Both the position numbers and the translations under genes were made by a program. This document shows positions 42,301 through 53,369 of a stretch of DNA of 64,000 bases, one piece after another (position 1 is the first letter of the stretch; every line of letters starts with the position of its first letter). The DNA comes from Eledone cirrhosa. Taxonomy: Eukaryota > Mollusca > Cephalopoda > Octopoda > Eledonidae. Location: NCBI GenBank assembly GCA_964016885.1, contig OZ024740.1:8080450-8144449 (forward strand), read 5' to 3'. The notes beneath the pieces are model-generated. The model was given only the letters and a program-made list of their open reading frames with translations, was not told the origin of the DNA and searched no databases.

Positions 42301-42940
42301 TGACTGGTATATCAGTTTCGATTGGTATGTCAGTTTCGATTGGTATGTCAGTTTTAATTGGTATATCCGTTCCGATTGGTATGTCAGTTTCGATTGGTAT
42401 GTCAGTTTCGATTGGTATATCAGTTTCGATTGGTATGTCAGTGTTTATTGGTATGTTAGTTTCGATTAGTATATCACTTTCTATTGGTATGTCAGTTTCG
42501 ATTGGTATGTCTATTTCTATTGATATATCAGTTTCGATTGGAATATCAGTTTTGATTGGTATATCAGTTTCGATTGGTATGTCAGTTTCTATTGGTATAT
42601 CAGTTTCTATTGGTATGTCAGTTTTGATTGGTATATCAGTTTTGAATGGTATATCAGTTTCGATTGGTATGTCAGTTTTGATTGGTATATCAGTTCCGAT
42701 TGGTATGTTAGTTTCAATTAATATATCAGTTTCTATTCGTATGTCAGTTTCAATTAGTATATCAGTTTCGATTGGTATGTCAGTTTCCATTGGTATATCA
42801 GATTCAACTGGTATGTCAGTTTCGATTAGTATATCACTTTCTATTGCTATATCAGTTTCGATTGGTATGTCAGTTTCGATTAGTATGTAAGTTTCTATTG
42901 GTATGTTAGTTTCGATTGATATGTCAGTTTCTATTGGTAT
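39400..42940 (+). repeat. About 3.6-kb higher-order block, left copy
   Basis: Rare markers here recur 3,567-3,603 bp downstream: ATTGTTGG at 39474 and 43059, TTAGTCCTCGAATTG at 40479 and 44046, and TTTCGATGGTATG at 41259 and 44863. Offsets differ by whole monomers. The end points are approximate. Confidence 0.75.
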
Positions 42941-45113
42941 ATCAGTTTCTATCGGTATGTCATTTTCGATTGGTATGTCAGTTTCTATTGATATATCAGT
43001 TTTGATTGGTATATCAGTTTCGATTGGTATATCAGTTTCGATTGGTATGTCAATTTCTATTGTTGGTATATCAGTTTCTATTGGTATGTCAGTTTTGATT
43101 GGTATATCAGTTTCGATTGGTATGTCAGTTTCGATTGGTATGTCAGTTTCGATTGGTATATCAGTTCCGATTGGTATGTTAGTTTTGATTGGTATATCAG
43201 TTTCTATTGGTATATCAGTTTCGATTGGTATATCAGTTTCGATTGTTATATCAGTTTCGACTGGTATATCAGTTTCGGCTGGTATGTCAGTTTCGATTAG
43301 TATATCAGTTTCTATTGGTATGTCAGTTTCTATTGGTATATCAGTTTCTATTGGTACGTCAGTTTCTATTGGTATATCAGTTTCGATTGGTATATCAGTT
43401 TATATTAGTATGTCAGTTTCTATTGGTATGTTAGTTTCGATTAGTATATCAGTTTCTATTAGTATGTCAGTTTCGATTAGTATGTCAGTTTCTATTCATA
43501 TATCAGTTTCGATTGGTATATCAGTTTCGATTGGTATATCAGTTTCGATTGGTATGTCAGTTTCTATTGGTATATCAGTTTCTATTGGTATGTCAGTTTT
43601 GATTGGTATATCAGTTCCGATTGGTATGTCAGTTTCGATTGGTATGTCAGTTTCAATTGGTATATCAGTTTCGATTGGTATGCCAATGTCTATTGGTATG
43701 TTAGTTTCGATTAGTATATCACTTTTTATTGGTATGTCAGTTTCGATTGGTATGTCTATTTCTATTGGTATGTCAGTTTCTATTGGTATATCAGTTTCGA
43801 TTGGTATGTCAGTTTCTATTGGTATATCAGTTTCTATTGGTATGTCAGTTTTGATTGGTATATCAGTTTTGACTGGTATATCAGTTCCGATTGGTATGTC
43901 AGTTTCGATTGGTACGTCAATTTCGATAGGTATATTAGTTTCTATTGGTATGTTAGTTTCAATTAATATATCAGTTTCTATTGGTATGCCAGTTTCAATT
44001 AGTATATCAGTTTCTATTGGTATGTCATTTTCGATTGGTATGTTAGTCCTCGAATTGTATGTCAGTTTCTATTGGTATTTCAGTTTTGATTAGTATATCA
44101 GTTTCATTTGGTATATCAATTTCGATTGGTATGTCAGTTTCTATTGGTATATCAGTTTCTACTGGTATGTCAGTTTTGATTGGTATATCAGTATCGATTG
44201 GTATGTCAGTTTCGATTGGTATGTCAGTTTCGATTGGTATATCAGTTCCGATTGGTATGTTAATTTCGATTGGTATATCAGTTTCTATTGGTATATCAGT
44301 TCCGATTGGTATATCAATTTCTATTGGTATATCAGTTTCGATTGATATATCAGTTTCGATTAGTATGTCAGTTTCTACTGGTATGTCAGTTTGGATTGGT
44401 ATGTCAGTTTCGATTGGTATGTCAGTTTCGATTAGTATGTCAGTTTCTATTGGTATATCAGTTTCTATTGGTATGTCAGTTTTGATTGGTATATCAGTTT
44501 CGATTGGTATGTCAGTTTCGATTGGTATATCAGTTTCGATTAGTATGTCAGTATCTATTGGTATATCAGTTTCTATTGGTATGTCAGTTTCGACTGGTAT
44601 GTCAGTTTCGATTGGTATATCAGTTCCGATTGGTATATCAGTTTCTATTGGTATATCAGTTTTGATTGATATATCAGTTTCGATTAGTATGTCAGTTTCT
44701 ACTGGTATGTCAGTTTGGATTGGTATGTCAGTTTCGATTGGTATGTCAGTTTCGATTAGTATGTCAGTTTCTATTGGTATATCAGTTTCTATTGGTATGT
44801 CAGATTTGATTGGTATATCAGTTTCGATTGGTATGTCAGTTTCGATTGGTATATCAGTTTCGATGGTATGTCAATTTCGATTGGTATATCAGTTTCGATT
44901 AGTATGTCAGTTTCTATTGGTATATCAGTTTCTATTGGTATATCAGTTTCGATTGATACATCAGTTTCGATTAGTATGTCAGTTTCTACTGGTATGTCAG
45001 TTTGGATTGGTATATCAGTTTCGATTAGTATGTTAGTTTCTATTGGAATATCAGTTTCGATTGGTATATCAGTTCCGATTGGTATGTCAGTTTTGATTGG
45101 TATATCAGTTTCT

Positions 45114-46088
45114 CTCCTATACGCAGACGACCTGACACTCATAGCGGAATCAATGGCCGAGCTAGAGAAGAAATTCCAAACATGGAAGCACGGCCTAGAG
45201 TCAAAAGGACTTAAAATTAACCTGGCTAAGACCAAAGTTCTAGTTTGTAGGAAAGAAAACAAGGCGGCGGTCCCTTCTGGGAAATGGTCGTGCTCGGTAT
45301 GTAGGAAAGGCGTAGGTAGAAACTCCATCTTATGTCCTAAATGCAAAGTATGGGTGCATAAAAGATGTAGTGGGATCACAGGTAAGCTAACTAAGAACAT
45401 AGACTTTACATGTGGCCGGTGTTCTGGTGCAATAAGTAGCAGCAAGTGCCCACAAAATACTAGCTCTTTCAATTGCGCAGAGGGTTTTATAGAAATAGTG
45501 GACAGCTTCCGTTACCTGGGCGATAAAATCAGCAGTGGGGGAGGGTGCTCTGAAAGTACTGTAGCTAGAGTCAGAACTGGTTGGAAAAAGTTCAGAGAGC
45601 TTATACCACTATTAGCTGCTAAAGGGTTCTCCCTAAAAATGAAAGGCAGGTTGTACGATGCCTGCATACGAACAGCAATGCTGCATGGTAGTGAGACCTG
45701 GGCATTGTGTGCAGAGGATATACGCAGACTAGAGAGGAACGAAGCTTGCATGCTCCGCTGGATGTGTAACAGTAATATACGTGAACGGCAAAGCATAAAC
45801 GAACTAAGGAAAAAATTAGAGATAAGAGGGATCAGATGTTGTTTACTCGAGAGAAGGCTGCGTTGGTATGGACACGTGATGCGCATGAAAGTCGATAGCT
45901 GTATTACAAAGTGCAGGGCAATAAAGATAGACGGTAGCCACGGAATAGGCAGACCTAGAAAAACATGGGATGAGCTGATAAACTCCGACCTCACACACTT
46001 ACACCTCTCCAAGACAATGTCACTGGACCGTGACCTTTGGCGGTACTCAGTAACAGAGAAGACCCGCCTTGCCAGTAGGCATCTCTAA
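45114..46088 (+). CDS. LINE reverse transcriptase C-terminal part, 5'-partial
   Basis: The frame continues from satellite codons (open from 44868) straight into the element and ends at TAA 46086-46088. Counting from 44868, YADD is at residues 85-88. The PHD-type finger uses C142, C145, C156, C159, H164, C167, C182 and C185. The C-terminal WYGHVMRM and GRPRKTWDE segments follow. RT motifs upstream of YADD, including the motif A aspartate, are missing, so this copy cannot encode an active polymerase. The end (ASRHL) matches copy 1 because both carry the same 28-bp deletion. Fusion with the satellite frame is a chance result of its open frames. Confidence 0.9.
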   Translation, partial: LLYADDLTLIAESMAELEKKFQTWKHGLESKGLKINLAKTKVLVCRKENKAAVPSGKWSCSVCRKGVGRNSILCPKCKVWVHKRCSGITGKLTKNIDFTCGRCSGAISSSKCPQNTSSFNCAEGFIEIVDSFRYLGDKISSGGGCSESTVARVRTGWKKFRELIPLLAAKGFSLKMKGRLYDACIRTAMLHGSETWALCAEDIRRLERNEACMLRWMCNSNIRERQSINELRKKLEIRGIRCCLLERRLRWYGHVMRMKVDSCITKCRAIKIDGSHGIGRPRKTWDELINSDLTHLHLSKTMSLDRDLWRYSVTEKTRLASRHL

Positions 46089-46441
46089 CAAAATACACCC
46101 CTCCCGCCGCCACCCCCACCCCATCCACACCACCCCGTTCTATGTAAAGTTATGTTGGTGCCGCGCCATCCAGGCCGAAACAAATGAGATCGTGTAGGTG
46201 TCACGACAAAAAAACACACAGTCCACGCTGTAATGTGGCCGTGTAGGCAACACGGTAAAAACCTCCCAGACCCACACTGTAAATGTGGTTGGTGTTAGGA
46301 AGGGCATCCAACTGTAGAAAACCTGCCAGACAGTCCTATGCGAGCAAGACAATCACTCTTGCCTCAAGTGGGACTACCCCCGTCCAAACCCATGCAAGCG
46401 TGGAACACGGACGTTAAACGTTGATGATGATGATGATGATG
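46089..46441 (+). other. 3' untranslated region and (GAT)n tail of LINE copy 2
   Basis: This follows the copy 1 3' region closely, with a slightly shorter C-rich stretch and about six GAT units from 46423. The next base is the first A of ATATCAG in the satellite. Confidence 0.85.
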
Positions 46442-46477
46442 ATATCAGTTTCGATTGGTATATCAGTTTCGATTGTT

Positions 46478-48187
46478 ATATCAGTTTCGATTGGTATATC
46501 AGTTTCGACTGGTATGTCAGTTTCGATTAGTATATCAGTTTCTATTGGTATGTCAGTTTCTATTGGTATATCAGTGTCGATTGGTATATCAGTTTCGATT
46601 AGTATGTCAGTTTCTATTGGTATGTTAGTTTCGATGAGTATATAAGTTTCTATTGGTATGTCAGTTTTGATCGGTATGTCAGTTTCTATTGATATATCAG
46701 TTTTGATTGGTATATCAGTTTCGATTGGTATATCAGTTTCGATTTGTATGTCACTTTCTATTGGTATGTCAGTTTCTATTGGTATATCAGTTTCGATTGG
46801 TATATCAGTTTCGATTAGTATGTCAGTTTCTATTAGTATGTTAGTTTCGATTAGTATATCAGTTTCTATTTGTATGTCAGTTTCGATTGGTATGTCAGTT
46901 TCTATTCATATATCCGTTTCGATTGGTATATCAGTTTTGATTGGTATATCAGTTTCTATTGGTATATCAGTTTCAATTGGTATATCAGTTTGGATTGTTA
47001 TATCAGTTTCGATTGGTATATCAGTTTCGACTGGTATGTCAGTTTCGATTAGTATATCAGTTTCTATTGGTATGTCAGTTTCTATTGGTATATCAGTTTC
47101 GATTGGTATATCAGTTTCGATTAGTATGTCAGTTTCTATTAGTATGTTAGTTTCGATTAGTATATCAGTTTCTATTAGTATGTCAGCTTCGATTAGTATG
47201 TCAGTTTCTATTCATATATCAGTTTCGATTGGTATATCAGTTTCGATTGGTATATCAGTTTCGATTGGTATGTCAGTTTCTATTGGTATATCAGTTTCTA
47301 TTGGTATGTCAGTTTTGATTGGTATATCAGTTTCGATTGGTATGTCAGTTTCGATTGGTATGTCAGTTTCAATTGGTATATCCGTTCCGATTGGCATGTC
47401 AGTTTTGATTGGTATGTCAGTTTCGATTGGTATATCAGTTTCGATTGGTATGTCAGTGTTTATTGGTATGTTAGTTTCGATTAGTATATCACTTTCTATT
47501 GGTATGTCAGTTTCGATTGGTATGTCTATTTCTATTGATATATCAGTTTCGATTGGAATATCAGTTTTGATTGGTATATCAGTTTCGATTGGTATGTCAG
47601 TTTCTATTGGTATATCAGTTTCTATTGGTATGTCAGTTTTGATTGGTATATCAGTTTTGAATGGTATGTCAGTTTCGATTGGTATGTCAGTTTTGATTGG
47701 TATATCAGTTCCGAATGGTATGTTAGTTTCAATTAATATATCAGTTTCTATTCGTATGTCAGTTTCAATTAGTATATCAGTTTCGATTGGTATGTCAGTT
47801 TCCATTGGTATATCAGATTCAACTGGTATGTCAGTTTCGATTAGTATATCACTTTCTATTGCTATATCAGTTTCGATTGGTATGTCAGTTTCGATTAGTA
47901 TGTAAGTTTCTATTGGTATGTTAGTTTCGATTAGTATATCAGTTTCTATTGATATATCAGTTTCGATTGGAATATCATTTTCGATTGGTATATTAGTTTC
48001 GATTGGTATGTCAGTTTCTATTGGTATATCAGTTTCTATCGGTATGTCAGTTTTGATTGGTATATCAGTTTCGATTAGTATGTCAGTTTCGATTGGTATA
48101 TCAGTTTGGATTGGTATGTGAGTTTGGATTGGTATGTCAGTTTCGATTGGTATATCAGTTTGGATTAGTATGTTAGTTTCTATTGGT
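46478..48187 (+). repeat. 1,710-bp higher-order block (95 monomers)
   Basis: The block repeats at +1,710 bp from 48188. After LINE copy 3 (2,264 bp plus a 5-bp duplication) the match resumes at +3,979 bp, exactly the sum expected if the second copy was intact before the insertion. Similar blocks begin near 41500 and 56440. Shared rare units include TCAGTTTGGATTGTTATATC and CATATATC. Confidence 0.85.
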
Positions 48188-49141
48188 ATATCAGTTTCGA
48201 TTGGTATATCAGTTTCGACTGGTATGTCAGTTTCGATTAGTATATCAGTTTCTATTGGTATGTCAGTTTCTATTGGTATATCAGTTTCGATTGGTATATC
48301 AGTTTCGATTAGTATGTCAGTTTCTATTGGTATGTTAGTTTCGATGAGTATATAAGTTTCTATTGGTATGTCAGTTTTGATCGGTATGTCAGTTTCTATT
48401 GATATATCAGTTTTGATTGGTATATCAGTTTCGATTGTTATATCAGTTTCGATTGGTATGTCACTTTCTATTGGTATGTCAGTTTCTATTGGTATATCAG
48501 TTTCGATTGGTATATCAGTTTCGATTAGTATGTCAGTTTCTATTAGTATGTTAGTTTCGATTAGTATATCAGTTTCTATTTGTATGTCAGTTTCGATTGG
48601 TATGTCAGTTTCTATTCATATATCAGTTTCGATTGGTATATCAGTTTTGATTGGAATATCAGTTTCTATTGGTATATCAGTTTCAATTGGTATATCAGTT
48701 TGGATTGTTATATCAGTTTCGATTGGTATATCAGTTTCGACTGGTATGTCAGTTTCGATTAGTATATCACTTTCTATTAGTATGTCAGTTTCTATTGGTA
48801 TATCAGTTTCGATTGGTATATCAGTTTCGATTAGTATGTCAGTTTCTATTAGTATGTTAGTTTCGATTAGTATATCAGTTTCTATTAGTATGTCAGTTTC
48901 GATTAGTATGTCAGTTTCTATTCATATATCAGTTTCGATTGGTATATCAGTTTTGATTGGTATATCAGTTTCGATTGGTATGTCAGTTTCTATTGGTATA
49001 TCAGTTTCTATTGGTATGTCAGTTTTGACTGGTATATCAGTTTCGATTGGTATGTCAGTTTCGATTGGTATGTCAGTTTTAATTGGTATATCCGTTCCGA
49101 TTGGTATGTCAGTTTCGATTGGTATGTCAGTTTCGATTGGT

Positions 49142-49146
49142 ATATC
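49142..49146 (+). repeat. Left target-site duplication of LINE copy 3 (ATATC)
   Basis: ATATC before the element recurs at 51411-51415 after the tail. The sister block has it once, at 42417-42421 (left offset 6,725, right offset 8,994). This is a 5-bp duplication; the final C may also belong to the element (CGTGAGG in copy 1). Confidence 0.8.
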
Positions 49147-51017
49147 GTGAGGTGTTTAGGATTGCTAGGCAATGCGTCAAGGAAAACCGTGATATTGTCG
49201 GGGAGAAGTGTGTACTAAACGACGATGGCACACTTGCCATCACCGACGCTGATAAGAAGGTAGCTTGGAAGTGTCACTATGAAAGGCTTCTAAATGAGGA
49301 GAATAATTGGGAGAAAGGCAGTCTCCCCCATATCGACCCAATAGAGGGACCAGCAGTGTTAGTCGAGGGGAGTATAATAAGTAAGGCAATCAAGGATATG
49401 AAGACTGGTAAGGCGGCTGGGCCTTCGGAAATAGTTGCTGAGATGCTGAAGGCATCTGGCACGGTGGGACACACCATGGTCACCCGCATAGTTAACCAAG
49501 TCGTACAAAACGGGGTTGTTCCGAAGGACTGGCATAGCAGCATCATCGTTAACTGTTATAAGGGTAAAGGAGACGCCCTAGATAGGAGTAACTATAGAGG
49601 CATTAAATTAATCGACCAGGTCATGAAGGTCACGGAAAGAGTAATAGCGCAACTAATCAGAGAGAGAATTGACCTAGATGAAATGCAGTTCGGGTTTGTG
49701 TCAGGCAAAAGTACCACAGACGCTCTTTTCATAGTACGACAACTACAAGAGAAGTACCTAGCTAAAGGTAAACCCCTCTACTTAGCTTTTGTCGACTTGG
49801 AGAAAGCCTTCGACAGAGTCCCCCGCTCCATTATCTGGTGGGCTCTTAGAAAACTAGGCGTTGACGAATGGCTTGTGAGGGCTATACAAGCCATGTATAA
49901 AGAAACAGTCAGCAAGGTTAGAATTAACAACGAATATAGTGAAGAGTTTAGCGTAAAAGTCGGCGTCCATCAGGGCTCTGTTCTCAGTCCACTACTATTT
50001 ATTATTGCCCTTCAGGCCATAACAGAGGAGTTCAAGACAGGCTGCCCATGGGAACTCCTATACGCAGACGACCTGACACTCATAGCGGAATCAATGGCCG
50101 AGCTAGAGAAGAAATTCCAAACATGGAAGCACGGCCTAGAGTCAAAAGGACTTAAAATTAACCTGGCTAAGACCAAAGTACTAGTTTGTAGGAAAGAAAA
50201 CAAGGCGGCGGTCCCTTCTGGGAAATGGTCGTGCTCGGTGTGTAGGAAAGGCGTAGGTAGAAACTCCATTTTATGTCCTAAATGCAAAGTATGGGTGCAT
50301 AAAAGATGTAGTGGGATCACAGGTAGGCTAACTAAGAACATAGATTTTACATGTGGCCGGTGCTCTGGTGCAATAAGTAGCAGCAAGTGCCCACAAACTA
50401 CTAGCTCTTTCAATTGCGCAGAGGGTTCTATAGAAATAGTGGACAGCTTCCGTTACCTGGGCGATAAAATCAGCAGTGGGGGAGGGTGCTCTGAAAGTAC
50501 TGTAGCTAGAGTCAGAACTGGTTGGAAAAAGTTCAGAGAGCTTATACCACTATTAGCTGCTAAAGGGTTCTCACTAAAAATGAAAGGCAGGTTGTACGAT
50601 GCCTGCATACGAACAGCAATGCTGCATGGCAGTGAGACCTGGGCATTGTGTGCAGAGGATATACGCAGACTAGAGAGGAACGAAGCTTGCATGCTCCGCT
50701 GGATGTGTAACAGTAATATACGTGAACGGCAAAGCATAAACGAACTAAGGAATAAATTAGAGATAAGAGGGATCAGATGTTGTTTACTCGAGAGAAGGCT
50801 ACGTTGGTATGGACACGTGATGCGCATGAAAGTCGATAGCTGTATAACAAAGTGCAGGGCAATAAAGATAGACGGTAGTCACGGAATAGGCAGACCTAGA
50901 AAAACCTGGGACGAGCTGATAAACTCCGACATCACACACTTACACCTCTCCAAGACAATGTCACTGGACCGAGACCTTTGGCGGTACTCAGTAACAGAGA
51001 AGACCCGCCTTACCTAA
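49146..51017 (+). CDS. LINE reverse transcriptase, 5'-partial, complete RT palm
   Basis: The frame is open from satellite (49083) to TAA at 51015-51017; the element part starts at REVFRIARQ. Counting from 49083, motif A Asp is residue 238 (AFVDLEKAFD), motif B is HQGSVLSPLLF and motif C YADD is 327-330. The C4HC3 finger uses C384, C387, C398, C401, H406, C409, C424 and C427. The C-terminus is WYGHVMRM, GRPRKTWDE, ending TRLT. Differences from copy 1 are few (e.g. TERVIAQ for TEKVIAQ, GRLTK for GKLTK, NSDITHL for NSDLTHL). The endonuclease is missing. The ending is probably ancestral, because the minus-strand copy ends the same way. Confidence 0.92.
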   Translation, partial: REVFRIARQCVKENRDIVGEKCVLNDDGTLAITDADKKVAWKCHYERLLNEENNWEKGSLPHIDPIEGPAVLVEGSIISKAIKDMKTGKAAGPSEIVAEMLKASGTVGHTMVTRIVNQVVQNGVVPKDWHSSIIVNCYKGKGDALDRSNYRGIKLIDQVMKVTERVIAQLIRERIDLDEMQFGFVSGKSTTDALFIVRQLQEKYLAKGKPLYLAFVDLEKAFDRVPRSIIWWALRKLGVDEWLVRAIQAMYKETVSKVRINNEYSEEFSVKVGVHQGSVLSPLLFIIALQAITEEFKTGCPWELLYADDLTLIAESMAELEKKFQTWKHGLESKGLKINLAKTKVLVCRKENKAAVPSGKWSCSVCRKGVGRNSILCPKCKVWVHKRCSGITGRLTKNIDFTCGRCSGAISSSKCPQTTSSFNCAEGSIEIVDSFRYLGDKISSGGGCSESTVARVRTGWKKFRELIPLLAAKGFSLKMKGRLYDACIRTAMLHGSETWALCAEDIRRLERNEACMLRWMCNSNIRERQSINELRNKLEIRGIRCCLLERRLRWYGHVMRMKVDSCITKCRAIKIDGSHGIGRPRKTWDELINSDITHLHLSKTMSLDRDLWRYSVTEKTRLT

Positions 51018-51410
51018 ATATATAGTAAAACCTACTCCAGCCAGTAGGCATCTCTAACAAATACACCCCGTCCCACCACCCCCACCCGATCCACACCACC
51101 CCGTTCTATGTAAAGTTATGTTGGTGCCGCGCCATCGAGGCCGAAACAAATGAGATCGTGTAGGTGTCACGACAAAAAAACACACAGTCCACGCTGTAAT
51201 GTGGCCGTGTAGGCAACACGGTAAAAACCTCCCAGACCCACACTGTAAATGTGGTTGGTGTTAGGAAGGGCATCCAACTGTAGAAAACCTGCCAGACAGT
51301 CCTATGCGAGCAAGACAATCACTCTTGCCTCAAGTGGGACTACCCCCGTCCAAACCCATGCAAGCGTGGAACACGGACGTTAAACGTTGATGATGATGAT
51401 GATGATGATG
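49147..51410 (+). mobile_element. 5'-truncated RTE-like LINE, copy 3
   Basis: This 2,264-bp element begins at the position matching 23455 of copy 1, within the linker before the RT, and keeps the entire RT, PHD finger, C-terminus, 3' region and (GAT)n tail. It differs from copy 1 at scattered positions. It retains a 28-bp segment at the stop codon (51012-51039) that copies 1 and 2 lack, so it represents an older or sister subfamily. Confidence 0.93.
51018..51410 (+). other. 3' untranslated region and (GAT)n tail of LINE copy 3
   Basis: This is colinear with the copy 1 3' region. It begins with the remainder of the 28-bp segment absent from copies 1 and 2, and ends in about seven GAT units from 51389. 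Confidence 0.85.
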
Positions 51411-52675
51411 ATATCAGTTTCGATTGGTATGTCAGTGTTTATTGGTATGTTAGTTTCGATTAGTATATCACTTTCTATTGGTATGTCAGTTTCGATTGGT
51501 ATGTCTATTTCTATTGATATATCAGTTTCTATTGGAATATCAGTTTTGATTGGTATATCAGTTTCGATTGGTATGTCAGTTTCTATTGGTATATCAGTTT
51601 CTATTGGTATGTCAGTTTTGATTGGTATATCAGTTTTGAATGGTATATCAGTTTCGATTGGTATGTCAGTTTTGATTGGTATATCAGTTCCGATTGGTAT
51701 GTTAGTTTCAATTAATATATCAGTTTCTATTCGTATGTCAGTTTCAATTAGTATATCAGTTTCGATTGGTATGTCAGTTTCCATTGGTATATCAGATTCA
51801 ACTGGTATGTCAGTTTCGATTAGTATATCACTTTCTATTGCTATATCAGTTTCGATTCGTATGTCAGTTTCGATTAGTATGTAAGTTTCTATTGGTATGT
51901 TAGTTTCGATTAGTATATCAGTTTCTATTGATATATCAGTTTCGATTGGAATATCATTTTCGATTGGTATATTAGTTTCGATTGATATGTCAGTTTCTAT
52001 TGGTATATCAGTTTCTATCGGTATGTCAGTTTTGATTGGTATATCAGTTTCTATTGGTATGTCATTTTCGATTGGTATGTCAGTTTCTATTGATATATCA
52101 GTTTTGATTGGTATATCAGTTTCGATTGGTATATCAGTTTCGATTGGTATGTCAATTTCTATTGTTGGTATATCAGTTTCTATTGGTATGTCAGTTTTGA
52201 TTGGTATATCAGTTTCGATTGGTATGTCAGTTTCGATTGGTATGTCAGTTTCGATTGGTATATCAGTTCCGATTGGTATGTCAGTTTTGATTGGTATATC
52301 AGTTTCTATTGGTATATCAGTTTCGATTGGTATATCAGTTTCGATTGTTATATCAGTTTCGACTGGTATATCAGTTTCGACTGGTATGTCAGTTTCGATT
52401 AGTATATCAGTTTCTATTGGTATGTCAGTTTCTATTGGTATATCAGTTTCTATTGGTACGTCAGTTTCTATTGGTATATCAGTTTCGATTGGTATATCAG
52501 TTTATATTAGTATGTCAGTTTCTATTGGTATGTTAGTTTCGATTAGTATATCAGTTTCTATTAGTATGTCAGTTTCGATTAGTATGTCAGTTTCTATTCA
52601 TATATCAGTTTCGATTGGTATATCAGTTTCGATTGGTATATCAGTTTCGATTGGTATGTCAGTTTCTATTGGTAT
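51411..52675 (+). repeat. 18-bp satellite array, segment 4
   Basis: This continues the 1,710-bp block interrupted by LINE copy 3, then switches to a path with TTTCTATCGG and ATTGTTGG (52161). It is repeated at 53464-54728 at an offset of 2,053 bp, which is 1,353 bp once LINE copy 4 and its 6-bp duplication are removed. No gene is visible. Confidence 0.97.
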
Positions 52676-52785
52676 CATCATCATCATCATCATCATCAGG
52701 TTTAGCGTCCGTGTTCCACGCTTGCATGGGTTTGGACGGGGGTTTTCCCACTTGAGGCAAGAGTGGTTGTCTTGCTCGCATAGGA

Positions 52786-53010
52786 CTGTCTGGCGGGTTT
52801 TCTACAGTTGGATGCCCTTCCTAACACCAACCACATTTACAGTGTGGGGCTGGGAGGTTTTTACCGTGTTGCCTACACGGCCACATTACAGCGTGGACTG
52901 TCTGGCGGGTTTTCTACAGCTGGATGCCCTTCCTAACACCAACCACATTTACAGTGTGGGGCTGGGAGGTTTTTACCGTGTTGCCTACACGGCCACATTT
53001 ACAGCGTGGA
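52786..53010 (-). repeat. 112-bp tandem duplication in the copy 4 3' region
   Basis: The stretch starting GTCTGGCGGGTTTTCTACAG occurs at 52788 and 52900, and each copy runs through GCCCTTCCTAACACCAACC and TTTTTACCGTGTTGCC. The motif GGACTGT stands before, between and after the units, which suggests a microhomology-mediated duplication. The units differ by GTTGGATG against GCTGGATG and by one T in CACATT(T)ACAG. Confidence 0.9.
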
Positions 53011-53188
53011 CTGTGTGTTTTTTGTCGTGACACCTACACGATCTCATTTGTTTCGGCCTGGATGTTGTGGGGCCAACATAACTTTACATTGAAAGGGGCG
53101 GTGTGGGTGGGGTGGAGGTGGAGGTGGTGGGACGGGGGTGTGTTTTGATAGAGGTGCCTACTGACTGTAGTAGGTTTTTACTTTGTAT

Positions 53189-53368
53189 TTAGGTAAGGCG
53201 GGTCTTCTCTATTACTGAGTACCGCCAAAGGTCTCGGTCCAGTGACATTGTCTTGGAGAGGTGTAAGCGTGTGAGGTCGGAAATTATCAGCTCGTCCCAT
53301 GTTTTTCTGGGTCTGCCTACTCCGTGGCTACCGTCTATCTTTATTGCCCTGCACTTTGTTATACAGCT
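53189..53368 (-). pseudogene. LINE reverse transcriptase C-terminal remnant
   Basis: Reading 53368 down to 53189 gives 59 codons and a TAA stop, beginning SCITKCRAIK and containing GRPRKTWDELI, then DRDLWRYSVIEKTRLT at the end. It matches the C-terminus of copies 1-3 with a few substitutions. No RT catalytic motif or start remains, so it is a dead fragment. It ends TRLT like copy 3 and retains the sequence that is deleted in copies 1 and 2. Confidence 0.88.
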
Positions 53369-53369
53369 G

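Larger units (their letters stand above)
25701..45113 (+). repeat. 18-bp satellite array, segment 2
   Basis: This is the same monomer and orientation as segment 1, for about 19.4 kb without interruption. The first 250 bp share rare variants (the 17-bp unit GTCAGTTTGATTGTTATATC at 25828 and the CAGTTCGTATTG unit at 25866) with 37290-37520. TTAGTCCTCGAATTG markers lie near 29326, 32336, 35326, 37092, 40479 and 44046. A 17-bp unit, TTTCGATGGTATG, recurs near 27457, 28376, 30485, 31404, 37729, 41259 and 44863. No gene is visible. Confidence 0.97.
45114..46441 (+). mobile_element. 5'-truncated RTE-like LINE, copy 2 (subfamily A)
   Basis: This 1,328-bp element starts two codons before the YADD motif and runs to the (GAT)n tail. 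The LINE-free sister at 56341-56440 aligns at +11,276 bp on the left and +9,954 bp on the right. The element replaces ATTGGT (56390-56395 in the sister), so it has a 6-bp target deletion and no duplication. It is nearly identical to copy 1 and shares that copy's 28-bp deletion at the stop codon. With satellite periodicity, a longer duplication of ATATCAGTTTC after loss of a monomer cannot be fully excluded. Confidence 0.92.
46442..49146 (+). repeat. 18-bp satellite array, segment 3
   Basis: This is the same satellite, between LINE copies 2 and 3. It holds one complete 1,710-bp higher-order block (46478-48187) and the left half of a second (48188 onward) that LINE copy 3 splits. No gene is visible. 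Confidence 0.97.
52676..53369 (-). mobile_element. 5'-truncated RTE-like LINE, copy 4, minus strand
   Basis: This 694-bp element reads on the minus strand: the (CAT)n tail comes first at 52676, then the 3' region, then the last 59 codons of the RT up to 53368. TGGTAT flanks it at 52670-52675 and 53370-53375, and occurs once in the sister at 54723-54728, giving a 6-bp duplication. Its 3' region carries an internal 112-bp tandem duplication not seen in the other copies. It is more divergent from copies 1-3 than they are from each other. Confidence 0.9.

Noticed and set aside
46421..46645. Reading frame starting with a run of methionines (also at 51387, 54887 and 60377)
   Set aside because: The methionines are the (GAT)n LINE tail read as ATG codons, followed by satellite.
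52850..53150. Plus-strand frames in the minus-strand LINE (PFLTPTTFTVW-type peptides)
   Set aside because: They are antisense readings of the 3' untranslated region and its 112-bp duplication; not protein-coding.
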